Assembly (NCBI RefSeq): GCF_003148645.1
Contig: NZ_QGGP01000001.1
Location: forward strand, 186,001 to 250,000
From: Xanthomarina spongicola
Lineage (GTDB): Bacteria; Bacteroidota; Bacteroidia; Flavobacteriales; Flavobacteriaceae
Length of the DNA: 64,000 bases
Direction of reading: 5' to 3'
Shown here: positions 17,601 to 25,827 of the stretch, piece after piece
Numbering within the stretch: the stretch's first letter is position 1
Layout of the letters: every line of letters starts with the position of its first letter
Made by a program: the position numbers and the translations under genes
Notes under the pieces: generated by a model
The model's input: the letters and a program-made list of their open reading frames with translations, nothing else
Told to the model about the DNA's origin: nothing
The model's database searches: none

Positions 17601-20495
17601 GTCTACTAATTCTGTTTTTCCAGCTTCAGTAACACTAAAACTATGTAATAGAGTCCAAGCTCCGGTTCCAATTCGATAATCAACCGTGGCAAAACTACCA
17701 CTTGCAGCAACAGATGCGTCCTGATAAAATTCTAATATCGTAGGATAATCGGCCTGTGAAGTAATAATAGCATCGTTTGTGCCAAATACTCTACATGGCT
17801 GTGAAGCTCCTGAATGTGCACCTGAAGTTTCATTTATAGTTCCACTATTAGTCCAACCAGTATCTGGAAAACTATTGAAATCTTCCTCAATACAAGGCGA
17901 ACCACTATGTACAAACAAAACAGCTTCATCAGATACCGTGTCTCCACATGAATTAGTTGCTACTATTCTATATAGATAACCATGCATACTAATACTTGCA
18001 CTTAAAACAGTAAGTGTATTTGAGTTTGTACCAGTATTGGTCCAGTTAGTCCCACCATCTATACTTACTTGCCATTGGTAACTTATAGCTCCAGTAACAG
18101 TAGCTGAAAAAATTGCATTGGCTCCATTTGCTACATTAATATTATCTGGTTGATCTGTAACATCTGGTAGATTACTTATTGTAACAGTATATGGGCCAAT
18201 AACTCCAGTAGACCAACATGATGTTACAGTATTATAGGCTCTTACATAAAAATCACCACTAATTGTAACATCTAATGCATTGGCAGCGTCATCAGTCATA
18301 TCTATACCTGAAGCATCTGTTTGCCAATAGTAAATAATATTTGAAGGTGGAGAACCTGAAAAAGCCAATTCTGCTGTTTCACAAAAGTCAGGAGCATCTA
18401 TACTTGATATAACACCTGAAGGATCAGCTGGAGGTGTACATGGAGTGCCACAGTATATCTTAATACTATTAATAAATTGTACACGATAGTCGTCTGAACG
18501 GTATAATCTCAATCTAATATTGGTACCATTAGAAACAGCAAATGGTAAATTTACAATAACTGTAGAATAAACAGTGGATGTAAAATAATCTTGCTGAACA
18601 TCAACCCAAATACTTCCATCAAAATACTGAAGAATCATACCATCTTGAGTACCTGAAGAGCTTGAACTTACTGCCGTTTCGTATTCAAAAGTTTGCGCAT
18701 TACTTATAGGAGGCAATTCTAACCAATCTCCAACATCATTTAATTGCACTCTATTGCTTCCAGCATAGCAGCCATTTGAATTCCAAGTACCATCACTAGT
18801 GGTTTCAGTCCAGTTTGAATAACTATGATTCCATCCTGTAAAATCTTCCTCTAAACAAGGTCCAGTTATAGTCGTTGAATTTCCTGTTAGTGGATTAATT
18901 GTATTATAAGCAGGTCCTCCAGAACAACTAGCATCATTTAATGCAAAAACAAAGAAATAATACTGTGTGGTTTGGGATAATCCTGTTGCTGTAAACATTG
19001 AAACATTTGAACTTTGAACTACTGTTCCTAAACCAATAGTATCACCTGCAGAATAAGTTGTTCCATTTATGGGATTAGCTCCAAGAGTAGCTGATGTACT
19101 TACAACAACCAAATACTCATCGGCAGTAGTAGCGGTAAAAGAACCGTCTATAGACGAACCTGTTATATTACTTAAAATTAAATTAGTTGGTTGTCCTGTA
19201 GGCGCAACACAAGGTGTTGGTGTGGTTATACAAATACCAAAATCGCCAGTGGTACCACCATTATATTCCCAAACTCTAATATATAACGTTGTCCCTGCTA
19301 ATGAAATATTATTAAAGTAAATAGATGACATATTAGCATTTAAGCTACCATCATCATCACATTCAATTAATGACAGACTTCCACAAGTTCCAGAATATAG
19401 AGCCATGCCACTATCAGTAAAGTCAATATTATTAGTGTCAATAGTAATTTCTCCTGTTGCAGGTACAACCACAGAAAACCAAACATCTTCCCCATTGTAA
19501 TTTGCACAACCCGGATTACCTTCTCCGCTATCTGTAGCATTTACATTGGTATAAGTTATATAAGTACACGTGGAAGTTGGCGATAAACTTATGGCTCCAC
19601 TGCATAAATCATTAGCAGGTGGTGGAGGTAACACTTCGCCACTAACGTTAATAGTTGGTGTTGTGCCTAAGCCAGGAGTTGAGTTAGAAATTGTAATAGT
19701 ACTACTATATGTGTTAACAGCTAACCCTGCAACTAAACGTGTATAAATGGTAGTAGTCCCATTTAAAGTTCCTGCAGGAACGCTTACAGAATTACCATAT
19801 CCACTACCTGAAGTTAAAGACACCTCGAAGTTTATGGATGAAGATGTAACAGTTGTACCAGCAACTAATAAAGTTCCTTCAATATCAAAACTTTGTTGAA
19901 CCGAAGGGCCAGCACCTAATATATAATCTAAACCTGCTAGGTTGGTTGGTGTTGCAGTGATGTTTGGACCAGTTGGTGTGTCCAATTTAAATAACACAAA
20001 TTTTCGTTGATTACTAGCATAACAAGCAAATCTTGGTGAGCTAGGGTTGTATTGCAAAATTCTTGTTGAAACAGCAACATTGGTAAAAATAAATGAACCT
20101 CCAGAGTATGTAACATCCCACCTTTGATTATTTGTAGTTACGTTGTCAACTATTTGAACATTGTTGCTAAATCCCGTGTAAGAAACATATTTTGAGATAT
20201 CTTCATTAAATATACTTCTTCCAGAACTGTTGGTTTCTATCTTCCATACAATTGTGACTGAGGGATCTGTAATTGTTGTACCTAAAGGAGAAATGACTGT
20301 TCTGTCTAAAAATGTGCCATTATGTGAGTTATTCATTGCAAAACCTTCTTCATCTTCTGCAACAACATAGTAACCATCCGTTAGATCTGTTAGTGAAGTA
20401 ATTTTTGTAAAAGTCCCAGTGCCTGAATATTGCCCAAAACCAGACAAAACAAAGCAAAAAATAGCTACTAATACAAGAGGGTATTTCTTAATCAT
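14682..20495 (-). CDS. Very large secreted multidomain protein with T9SS sorting domain
   Basis: From the ATG at 20495 the protein has about 1,937 residues. A signal peptide (MIKKYPLVLVAIFCF, cleavage after SGFGQ) is followed by an N-terminal module (FTKITSLTDLTDGYYVVAED), a pre-peptidase-like module (NDLCSGAISLSPTSTC), an Fn3-like stretch, several repeated beta-sandwich modules each starting near CTPP (for example CTPPADPSG, CTPPTTTTS), an IPT/TIG-like module (SSGPIGTYVTISGSQLG) and a lamin-tail-like module (FIYELFDEDQNIDGSGG). The last 85 residues form a type A sorting domain ending KKAVKRK. No catalytic domain is recognised, so an adhesin or matrix role is inferred. The ATG at 20561 is rejected because a promoter match lies at 20531-20538. 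Confidence 0.8.
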   Translation of the reverse strand: MIKKYPLVLVAIFCFVLSGFGQYSGTGTFTKITSLTDLTDGYYVVAEDEEGFAMNNSHNGTFLDRTVISPLGTTITDPSVTIVWKIETNSSGRSIFNEDISKYVSYTGFSNNVQIVDNVTTNNQRWDVTYSGGSFIFTNVAVSTRILQYNPSSPRFACYASNQRKFVLFKLDTPTGPNITATPTNLAGLDYILGAGPSVQQSFDIEGTLLVAGTTVTSSSINFEVSLTSGSGYGNSVSVPAGTLNGTTTIYTRLVAGLAVNTYSSTITISNSTPGLGTTPTINVSGEVLPPPPANDLCSGAISLSPTSTCTYITYTNVNATDSGEGNPGCANYNGEDVWFSVVVPATGEITIDTNNIDFTDSGMALYSGTCGSLSLIECDDDGSLNANMSSIYFNNISLAGTTLYIRVWEYNGGTTGDFGICITTPTPCVAPTGQPTNLILSNITGSSIDGSFTATTADEYLVVVSTSATLGANPINGTTYSAGDTIGLGTVVQSSNVSMFTATGLSQTTQYYFFVFALNDASCSGGPAYNTINPLTGNSTTITGPCLEEDFTGWNHSYSNWTETTSDGTWNSNGCYAGSNRVQLNDVGDWLELPPISNAQTFEYETAVSSSSSGTQDGMILQYFDGSIWVDVQQDYFTSTVYSTVIVNLPFAVSNGTNIRLRLYRSDDYRVQFINSIKIYCGTPCTPPADPSGVISSIDAPDFCETAELAFSGSPPSNIIYYWQTDASGIDMTDDAANALDVTISGDFYVRAYNTVTSCWSTGVIGPYTVTISNLPDVTDQPDNINVANGANAIFSATVTGAISYQWQVSIDGGTNWTNTGTNSNTLTVLSASISMHGYLYRIVATNSCGDTVSDEAVLFVHSGSPCIEEDFNSFPDTGWTNSGTINETSGAHSGASQPCRVFGTNDAIITSQADYPTILEFYQDASVAASGSFATVDYRIGTGAWTLLHSFSVTEAGKTELVDLTDVSGVNLASFANVRFRFNSTFNSWYLDDVKVYCTPCTPPTTTTSIDLSSGPIGTYVTISGSQLGTATVSFNSTTLTPISQNTNEIVIQIPHNAIDGSIIIKTNSIVCDSAFPFNVIDQELSCQTNITPPPTDLFIYELFDEDQNIDGSGGAWGNGGMITVFNGTLEIKDLSEYRLYRSTDYSNTGSFPYSLWHSLSGTLAPGEIYRIWINGSNCSDYATPYETEFIGFNANDGVELRKDNGSGSYITIDQLHTANIVGYHYLRDLSVAKPVATYNSADWSFTDIYPSSPYCVGAGQAPNFEGGTPTILLDTPTTTCNTFEITADATEGYTGIFSADSYDLTFQWYYYDGINDMWNPISTGGDYVVVNSASQSTLTINNIFTKTNYQFYCDVSEGSSCSTASEAIKIELNRTTWNGTVWTPTTPDIDTIAIINDDYDTGDGTNGQTSFDACSLIINPDNTLIVRSDDYVNVNFDVTNNGTFMIENNGSLVQIDDSGVNTGNINMERKASVDNLDYVYWSSPVSNFDVNNISTTQYIYNWNPTFNNTNGTQGNWIPASGNMDSGVGYIVRGFGSQAAPVNPGDLNFTVDFLGVPFNGLTTVTVSRGIDKDNIDDNWNLIGNPYPSAVDVFLFLDHIPNKNALDGFVHFWTHGNDPIYTQDPFYYDFGSNYTATDYIAYNAVGAGNGPGNISIAAGQSFMVNMLNGTNSTDDSASTNIEFNNSMRNKAFDNSQFYRTTEPSYNAAERHRIWLDLVSETQGTNRILVGYVDGATMERDRMYDAITSVSSNQYLYSLIDETPFIIQGRSLPFNDTDAIPLGVNIVEQGNYHFAIAFIDGLFETDNQIIYLKDNELGFIHNLIEAPYSFVSDAGNFNNRFEIIFRDSSLSINEEEISANSVTIIEHQNDEVQFKVPNQYEIKKIEIIDLLGRTIYNLKGNSNSETYNLSNLSQATYIAKITLTNGQVISKKAVKRK

Positions 20496-20530
20496 AGGGG
20501 AAATTTTTTTTATTTGCCAAGACAAACGTA

Positions 20531-20538
20531 CAAATATA
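20531..20538 (-). promoter_or_regulatory. Promoter -7 element of the large T9SS gene
   Basis: TATATTTG on the minus strand, 35 bp before the chosen ATG at 20495. Confidence 0.5.
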
Positions 20539-20608
20539 GTACAAATTATAGATAAATCCATGTCTTACAGAATGTTAGTTGTTAACAAAATGTTATTATC
20601 TTGCAGTT

Positions 20609-21082
20609 ATGAAAACGGTTAGAACCTACACCTTAGAACAGGCCAAACGAACCCTTGAAAACTACTGTGTCTACCAGGAACGTTGCCATAAAGAAGTAGT
20701 GCAAAAACTTCGAAATATGCGCATGATTCCAGAAGCTATAGATTTGGTTGTGGTTCACTTATTAGAACACAATTTTTTAAACGAAACCCGTTTTGCAAAA
20801 AGCTATGTTCGTGGCAAGTTTCGTGTTAAAAAATGGGGACGGAAACGTTTGGAGCTAGAATTAAAAAAACGAGAGATTAGTAAGTTTAATATTAAAGAAG
20901 CTTTTAAAGAAATTCCAGATACAGACTACTTAAACACTTTTCATGTTTTAGCCGAAAAAAAAGCTGCAAACATAAAAGAACCAAATGTGTATAAAAAACG
21001 AAAAAAACTGGCTGATTATTTACTTTATAGAGGCTGGGAAAGTCCTTTAGTTTATGGGAAAGTACATGAGTTAATTCAATAA
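20609..21082 (+). CDS. recX: Regulatory protein RecX
   Basis: RecX binds RecA filaments and limits their activity. The 157 residues show the three-helix repeats of the family: YCVYQERCHKEVVQKL near residue 20, HNFLNETRFAKSYVRGKFR near 50 (family block LxDxxFAxxYVRGK), and KKWGRKRLELELKKR near 70. The start MKTVRTYTLEQ is used; an earlier in-frame ATG at 20590 and TTG at 20579 would add residues lacking family resemblance. It is divergent from the large T9SS gene and ends in a strong hairpin. Confidence 0.9.
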   Translation: MKTVRTYTLEQAKRTLENYCVYQERCHKEVVQKLRNMRMIPEAIDLVVVHLLEHNFLNETRFAKSYVRGKFRVKKWGRKRLELELKKREISKFNIKEAFKEIPDTDYLNTFHVLAEKKAANIKEPNVYKKRKKLADYLLYRGWESPLVYGKVHELIQ

Positions 21083-21083
21083 A

Positions 21084-21120
21084 AAAAGCCTTTTATACGT
21101 ATTTATAAAAGGCTTTTTTT
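21084..21120. terminator. Strong bidirectional terminator after recX
   Basis: AAAAAGCCTTTTATA pairs with TATAAAAGGCTTTTT around a short loop, with T-runs in both directions. It can also end the convergent beta-barrel gene at 21139. Confidence 0.88.
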
Positions 21121-21138
21121 ATTCTGTGTTTTTGTAAA

Positions 21139-21669
21139 TTATAAATTAAATACAGCTCCTAAATTTACGGAAAACTGATTATTAAGTTCTTGTGCTGGTG
21201 TTAAGTTGTCTTTATATTTTGCTATAGGAAATTGAGCTTCAGTATACAATCCAAAACCAGTTGTAAAGAAATAACGAGCACCAAGGTGACCACCAAAATT
21301 CTTTAAACTAAAATTTAAGCCTGGATACAAATCAAAATTTTCATCAATGTTTATAACATTACCAATATTGGCATTAAAACGTGCTTTTAAATCAAAACGA
21401 TCATCGAATCCTGCTTTTTCTACAACTGTATTTCCAGATGGATCTTTTACACCATCTTGTAAATCTCCTGAAACACCTAAGGCATAGCTAGAACTTACAC
21501 CAATAGATATGTTTTCTCCTAATCCGTAGTCATAACTTACATTAAGACCTGTAGCATGCGATTGAAAATTAGCGCCTAATTGAAATTTTTGATCTCCTTT
21601 ACCACTAAAAGCTTGTCCGTTTACTAAGTATGCAGTAAGCATACAGGTAATTATTATTATTCTTTTCAT
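21139..21669 (-). CDS. Small outer-membrane beta-barrel-like protein
   Basis: The 176-residue protein has a signal peptide (MKRIIIITCMLTAYLVNGQ) and a repetitive amphipathic pattern (FQLGANFQSHATGLNVSYDY, ISIGVSSSYALGVSG), ending in the aromatic strand SVNLGAVFNL. This suggests an eight-stranded barrel in the outer membrane. Similar short proteins beginning AFSGKGDQKFQ are, from memory, a flavobacterial family of unknown function (DUF6646, not verified). It has a consensus -7 element at 21699-21706 and is transcribed alone. Confidence 0.6.
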   Translation of the reverse strand: MKRIIIITCMLTAYLVNGQAFSGKGDQKFQLGANFQSHATGLNVSYDYGLGENISIGVSSSYALGVSGDLQDGVKDPSGNTVVEKAGFDDRFDLKARFNANIGNVINIDENFDLYPGLNFSLKNFGGHLGARYFFTTGFGLYTEAQFPIAKYKDNLTPAQELNNQFSVNLGAVFNL

Positions 21670-21698
21670 AAATACTTTTTAACTTTTTAAAATTTGGG

Positions 21699-21706
21699 CA
21701 AATATA
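21699..21706 (-). promoter_or_regulatory. Promoter -7 element of the 21139 beta-barrel gene
   Basis: TATATTTG on the minus strand, about 30 bp before the ATG at 21669 and just after the stop of the cupin-like gene. Confidence 0.55.
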
Positions 21707-21709
21707 AGA

Positions 21710-22579
21710 TTAAGTATTTAAAGTAGCAGTGGTTTTTTTAACAGCTTGCTCATTTTTCCAGTCAATCCATTTTTGGCCTTTAAGTCGCCTCATTAAGTTA
21801 TCAAAATGTCTCATAACAAATACGTTATAAATAGCTTTACTTAAATGTTTTGGGTGTCTAGGAATTGCTCTTAAACTCATAGAGAATCCCGTTGTTTTAT
21901 ATTTCATATAATGCCAATATCCTTCTGGCATATATAAAACTTCACCGTGTTTTAAATTAGTTTTATAGCCATTTGCTTGTTTTAATGCTGGCCATTTTTC
22001 AAAATTTGGATTTGAAAAGTCAATGTCTTCACGAGTAATTAATGCATGTGGGATTTTATACAAATATTTGCTTTGATTCTGGTCGAATAAAATAATTTCT
22101 TTTTCGCCAGCAAAATGAAAGTGAAAAATATTAGCCAGATCAATGTCGTAATGCATAAACGTATGTGTCCCTTTTCCTCCAAAAAATAACATAGGAAGTT
22201 TTTTTAAAAGTTTTAGACCTAAATCTGGATAAGTAAAATCATTTTGAAGCTGAGGAACTTCTTTTAAAATATTCCATAAAAAAATGCGATATTTTGTTGA
22301 GCCGTTTTGAAGTAAATCGATATAATCGTTTAGTTTCATTTTAGCATGTGCCTCATTAAACCCATCGTCGCAGGAAACAGGTCTGTCGTCATAAAGAGAC
22401 ACGATTTTATCTCCAGCAATTTCTTTAAAATAGTCTAAATTCCATGTATTATATGCTGGCCAATCTTCTATAAATTCTTCAAGTACCACAGGTTTTTGTG
22501 GTTTATAATAGTGTTCCAAAAAATCTTTCTTAGAGATAGATTTAACACGTGGAATATCTTCGAGGTTCAATTTCAACAT
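21710..22579 (-). CDS. Cupin-like/JmjC-fold oxygenase-type protein
   Basis: The 289 residues resemble the Cupin_8 (JmjC-like) group of iron- and 2-oxoglutarate-dependent oxygenases. The opening FLEHYYKPQKPVVLEEFIED is typical. A metal-binding HxD is in THTFMHYDIDLANIFHFHF (about residues 144-162) and a later His in LYMPEGYWHYMKY (about 220) fits the third ligand. A hydroxylase acting on protein or small substrates is possible, but substrate and activity are not shown. It lies 36 bp after bioB on the same strand; co-transcription with bioB is likely, yet no link to biotin is known to me. Confidence 0.75.
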   Translation of the reverse strand: MLKLNLEDIPRVKSISKKDFLEHYYKPQKPVVLEEFIEDWPAYNTWNLDYFKEIAGDKIVSLYDDRPVSCDDGFNEAHAKMKLNDYIDLLQNGSTKYRIFLWNILKEVPQLQNDFTYPDLGLKLLKKLPMLFFGGKGTHTFMHYDIDLANIFHFHFAGEKEIILFDQNQSKYLYKIPHALITREDIDFSNPNFEKWPALKQANGYKTNLKHGEVLYMPEGYWHYMKYKTTGFSMSLRAIPRHPKHLSKAIYNVFVMRHFDNLMRRLKGQKWIDWKNEQAVKKTTATLNT

Positions 22580-22615
22580 CTTTTATTTAAGAGGTTAAAA
22601 ATATTCAAGCCTAAC

Positions 22616-23710
22616 CTATTTTAAAGTTTTAGCTTTTTCTTTGGCAGCTTCGTTACGTTCAATTTTATGTTCAGGTCTGGTCCATCTAGGTTTTTCACCT
22701 AAAGCCTGATATTCAGATTCTGTTGCTTCAACCGTTTGTGGTTGTACTTTTTTAGTGAATGGTTTTTGAGGATTCATTCCTAACAATTTAAACATTTTCA
22801 TGTCCTCATTTACATCTGGATTAGGTGTTGTCAATAACTTATCACCTGCAAATATAGAATTTGCTCCAGCAAAAAAGCACATGGCTTGCCCTTCGCGACT
22901 CATTTGTGTTCTTCCAGCACTTAAGCGTACTTGTGTTTCTGGCATCACAATTCTGGTAGTTGCCACCATACGAATCATGTCCCAAATTTCAACGGGTTTT
23001 TCATCCTCTAAAGGCGTTCCTTCAACAGCAACTAACGCATTAATTGGCGTCGATTCTGGTTGTGGATTTAAAGTTGATAAAGCCACCAACATACCTGCTC
23101 TGTCTGCCACATTTTCACCCATGCCAATAATTCCTCCAGAACAAACAGTAACATTGGTTTTACGTACATTGTCAATCGTGTCTAATCTGTCTTGATATCC
23201 ACGAGTTGAAATAACTTCTTTATAATATTCTTCTGAAGAATCTAAATTATGATTGTAGGCATAAAGTCCAGCTTCGGCTAAACGTTTTGCTTGATTTTCT
23301 GTAACCATTCCCAATGTGCAACACACTTCCATATCGAGTTTATTAATGGTTCTAACCATTTCTAAAACCTGATTGAATTCTTCGCCATCTTTAACATTTC
23401 TCCATGCAGCTCCCATACATACTCGAGAGCTTCCAGTTTCTTTAGCGCGTAATGCTTGTGCTTTTACTTGTTGTACACTCATTAAGTCATTGCCTTCAAT
23501 ATTGGTATGATAACGAGCAGCTTGAGGACAATAACCACAATCTTCTGAACATCCTCCGGTTTTTATTGAAAGTAATGTAGAGACCTGAACCACATTAGGA
23601 TCGTGATGCAATCTATGAATAGTTGCTGCTTCGTAAAGCAATTCCATCATAGGTTTGTTGTAAATATCTAAAATCTGTTCTTTAGTCCAGTTGTGTCTAA
23701 TCTCGTTCAT
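22616..23710 (-). CDS. bioB: Biotin synthase
   Basis: BioB inserts sulfur into dethiobiotin using S-adenosylmethionine radicals, the last step to biotin. The radical-SAM motif CSEDCGYCPQ (CxxxCxxC) lies near residue 55; SSRVCMGAAWR near 95 and NHNLDSSEEYY near 150 are family blocks, and the Arg of RLSAGRTQMS near 260 is a ligand of the [2Fe-2S] cluster. Length from MNEIRHNW is 364. An earlier in-frame start at 23746 would fall in a terminator hairpin (23737-23766), so 23710 is chosen. It is separated from the main biotin operon by the flotillin genes. Confidence 0.96.
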   Translation of the reverse strand: MNEIRHNWTKEQILDIYNKPMMELLYEAATIHRLHHDPNVVQVSTLLSIKTGGCSEDCGYCPQAARYHTNIEGNDLMSVQQVKAQALRAKETGSSRVCMGAAWRNVKDGEEFNQVLEMVRTINKLDMEVCCTLGMVTENQAKRLAEAGLYAYNHNLDSSEEYYKEVISTRGYQDRLDTIDNVRKTNVTVCSGGIIGMGENVADRAGMLVALSTLNPQPESTPINALVAVEGTPLEDEKPVEIWDMIRMVATTRIVMPETQVRLSAGRTQMSREGQAMCFFAGANSIFAGDKLLTTPNPDVNEDMKMFKLLGMNPQKPFTKKVQPQTVEATESEYQALGEKPRWTRPEHKIERNEAAKEKAKTLK

Positions 23711-23736
23711 AAAATCAATAATTTGGGTAAAAATAG

Positions 23737-23766
23737 AAAATTCCACCTTTGGGGTGGAATTTTATT
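23737..23766 (-). terminator. Terminator after the flotillin gene
   Basis: AAAATTCCACC pairs with GGGTGGAATTTT around TTTG; on the minus strand it follows the flotillin stop codon directly and precedes bioB, so bioB probably has its own promoter. Confidence 0.8.
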
Positions 23767-25194
23767 TTACTTTTTATCTTTAGAATTATCAACATCTTTT
23801 TTATCAGGATCAGATTTGTCTTCTAAATCTTTTCCTTTTAGATATTCTGGTAACTGCATTCCGGCCATATTAAACATCTCTTGTAAAGGAGGGACAGATT
23901 GATACATTCCAGATAGAAAATTTGCAGTTGACGATTTTCCATCCTTTCCACCACCATTTTCCCAAACAGTTACTTTATCAATTTTAATGTTTTTTATTGC
24001 CTCAGCTTGAGTCTTTACTAACTCAGGCAACTTATCAGCAATTAATAATAATACAGCATCTTTAGAGTTGTTGCCTGCTGCTTTTACTATTTGGTCCAAA
24101 CCTGCTGCTTGTTTAGTTAATACTTCAAACAATCCTTGTGCTTCGGCTTGAGCTTTAAACAAAATAGCATCAGCTTCACCTTTTGCTATTCTTCTTATAT
24201 TTTCAGCTCGTGCTTCTGCATCGATTTCAACTTTCTTTTTATCAATCTCAGCAGGTACAATAACATCTGCCATTTGAGAAGAACGTTCTCGTTCTGCTCT
24301 AGCTACTTCTGCTACCTGTTCTGCTGCATAAGATTCTTCTAATGCTTTTGCTGTTTGAACTTTTTCTGATGCGATTGCTACACGTTCTGCCTCTGCTTCT
24401 CTTTGACGACGTAATGAATCGGAATTTGCGACTGCAATTTTTGCCGTATTTTCACCTTCTACTGCTTGCGCATTTGCAGCAGCCACTTGCGTTCTTTCGT
24501 CTTGAACTGCATTTGCCTCACCAATAGAACCATCTCTATTTTTCTCTGCTACCGATTTACGAGCTGCATTAATTGCATGTGCTGCAGCTTCTTTTCCAAG
24601 TGCTTCAATATAACCAGACTCGTCAACAATATCAGTTATATTTACGTTTATAAGTTTTAATCCTACTTTTTTAAGCTCAGACTCAACACTTTCAGAAATA
24701 TTAGTTAAAAACTTATCTCTATCAGAATTTATTTCTTCAATATCCATGGATGCAACAACCAAACGTAACTGACCAAAAATAATCTCTTGTGCTAATTCCT
24801 GAATTTCATTTTGCCCTAAACCTAGTAGCCTTTCAGCTGCATTTTGCATAATTCCAGGCTCTGTTGAAACACCAATGGTGAATCTTGATGGAACATTTAC
24901 TCGAATATTTTGTTTTGAAAGGGCATTTACTAAATTAACTTCAATTGAGATAGGCGTTAAATCTAAAAACTGGTAATCTTGAATTACAGGTAAAATAAAA
25001 GCTGCTCCACCATGAATACATTTTGCAGATTGACCTCCACCAACTTTTCCATAAACAACTAAAATTCTATCTGAAGGACAGCGTTTATAACGTCTAACTA
25101 AAACAATAAAAAATAAGAAAATAAATAAAATGGCAGCAATAATTGCTATTGGAAAACCTAGACTAAAAGCGTCTTGAGTAGTAATTAAAATCAT
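23767..25194 (-). CDS. Flotillin-like SPFH-domain membrane protein
   Basis: The 475 residues comprise an N-terminal membrane helix (about 12-33, IAIIAAILFIFLFFIVLV), an SPFH/band-7 domain (about 35-215) and a long Ala/Glu-rich coiled coil (about 215-350, for example AKALEESYAAEQVAEVARAE). This is the flotillin/YuaG layout; flotillins organise membrane microdomains and scaffold membrane complexes. The upstream NfeD-like gene ends 3 bp before it, a partner pairing widely seen for flotillins. The C-terminal tail is charged and Lys/Asp-rich. A hairpin terminator follows. Confidence 0.88.
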   Translation of the reverse strand: MILITTQDAFSLGFPIAIIAAILFIFLFFIVLVRRYKRCPSDRILVVYGKVGGGQSAKCIHGGAAFILPVIQDYQFLDLTPISIEVNLVNALSKQNIRVNVPSRFTIGVSTEPGIMQNAAERLLGLGQNEIQELAQEIIFGQLRLVVASMDIEEINSDRDKFLTNISESVESELKKVGLKLINVNITDIVDESGYIEALGKEAAAHAINAARKSVAEKNRDGSIGEANAVQDERTQVAAANAQAVEGENTAKIAVANSDSLRRQREAEAERVAIASEKVQTAKALEESYAAEQVAEVARAERERSSQMADVIVPAEIDKKKVEIDAEARAENIRRIAKGEADAILFKAQAEAQGLFEVLTKQAAGLDQIVKAAGNNSKDAVLLLIADKLPELVKTQAEAIKNIKIDKVTVWENGGGKDGKSSTANFLSGMYQSVPPLQEMFNMAGMQLPEYLKGKDLEDKSDPDKKDVDNSKDKK

Positions 25195-25197
25195 ATA

Positions 25198-25770
25198 TTA
25201 TTTGTTTAGTTGTTCAACAATTAAAATTCCATTATCTGTAATATTCTTTACTTTTATTACTGAACCAGATTTTAAATCGGTTTCAGCATCTGTAAGTGCT
25301 TCTAATTCTCGTAAAGCACCTTGTATTTTAACATGAGCCTTACCAATTGAAGATCTGTTTGCTCCAATTGTTAAGTAAACTTCACCTACTGCACCAATAG
25401 CATTTTTAAAATCTAGAGTGCCACTATCATTTAGTTTTCGCATATAGAAAAACATGGCTGCCATAATGGCCATCATAATTAATCCGCAAATTAATGAGAC
25501 ACCAATTGTTATTGGTTTAGAAAAACCAGCATCTATACAAGCAATACCACTCCAACCAAATAAAGTAAAGAAACCTATTAAGTTTTTAAAAGTGATAAAT
25601 TGAAATCCCATTCCTGTATCTCCTTCAATTTCGGCATCTGTATCTAATTCACTTGTATCTCCTCCAACAAAAGTTAAAACCATTGTTATAGCAAAAATAA
25701 ATGACCCAATTAAAGCGATACTCCAATAAATTTTGGCAAATAATTCTAAATTTGAAAACCAATCCATCAT
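25198..25770 (-). CDS. NfeD-like membrane protein with OB-fold end
   Basis: The 190-residue protein has three or four membrane helices (about 12-33, 65-85, 88-112) and a soluble C-terminal part (about 118-190, GAVGEVYLTIGANRSSIGKA then KSGSVIKVKNITDNGILIVEQ) with the pattern of the NfeD OB-fold. It directly precedes the flotillin gene by 3 bp. Short NfeD proteins typically accompany flotillins, and a joint membrane scaffold role is inferred from that. The start is MMDWF or one codon later; the two cannot be separated. Confidence 0.8.
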   Translation of the reverse strand: MMDWFSNLELFAKIYWSIALIGSFIFAITMVLTFVGGDTSELDTDAEIEGDTGMGFQFITFKNLIGFFTLFGWSGIACIDAGFSKPITIGVSLICGLIMMAIMAAMFFYMRKLNDSGTLDFKNAIGAVGEVYLTIGANRSSIGKAHVKIQGALRELEALTDAETDLKSGSVIKVKNITDNGILIVEQLNK

Positions 25771-25827
25771 AGTATTAAGAATTAAAAATTAAAAACGAAA
25801 TATAAGACCTTTTGTTGGTCTTTCATA

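Noticed and set aside
22800-23195. Plus-strand open frame of 131 codons opposite bioB
   Set aside because: bioB is unmistakable on the other strand, and the antisense product has no recognisable family or leader.
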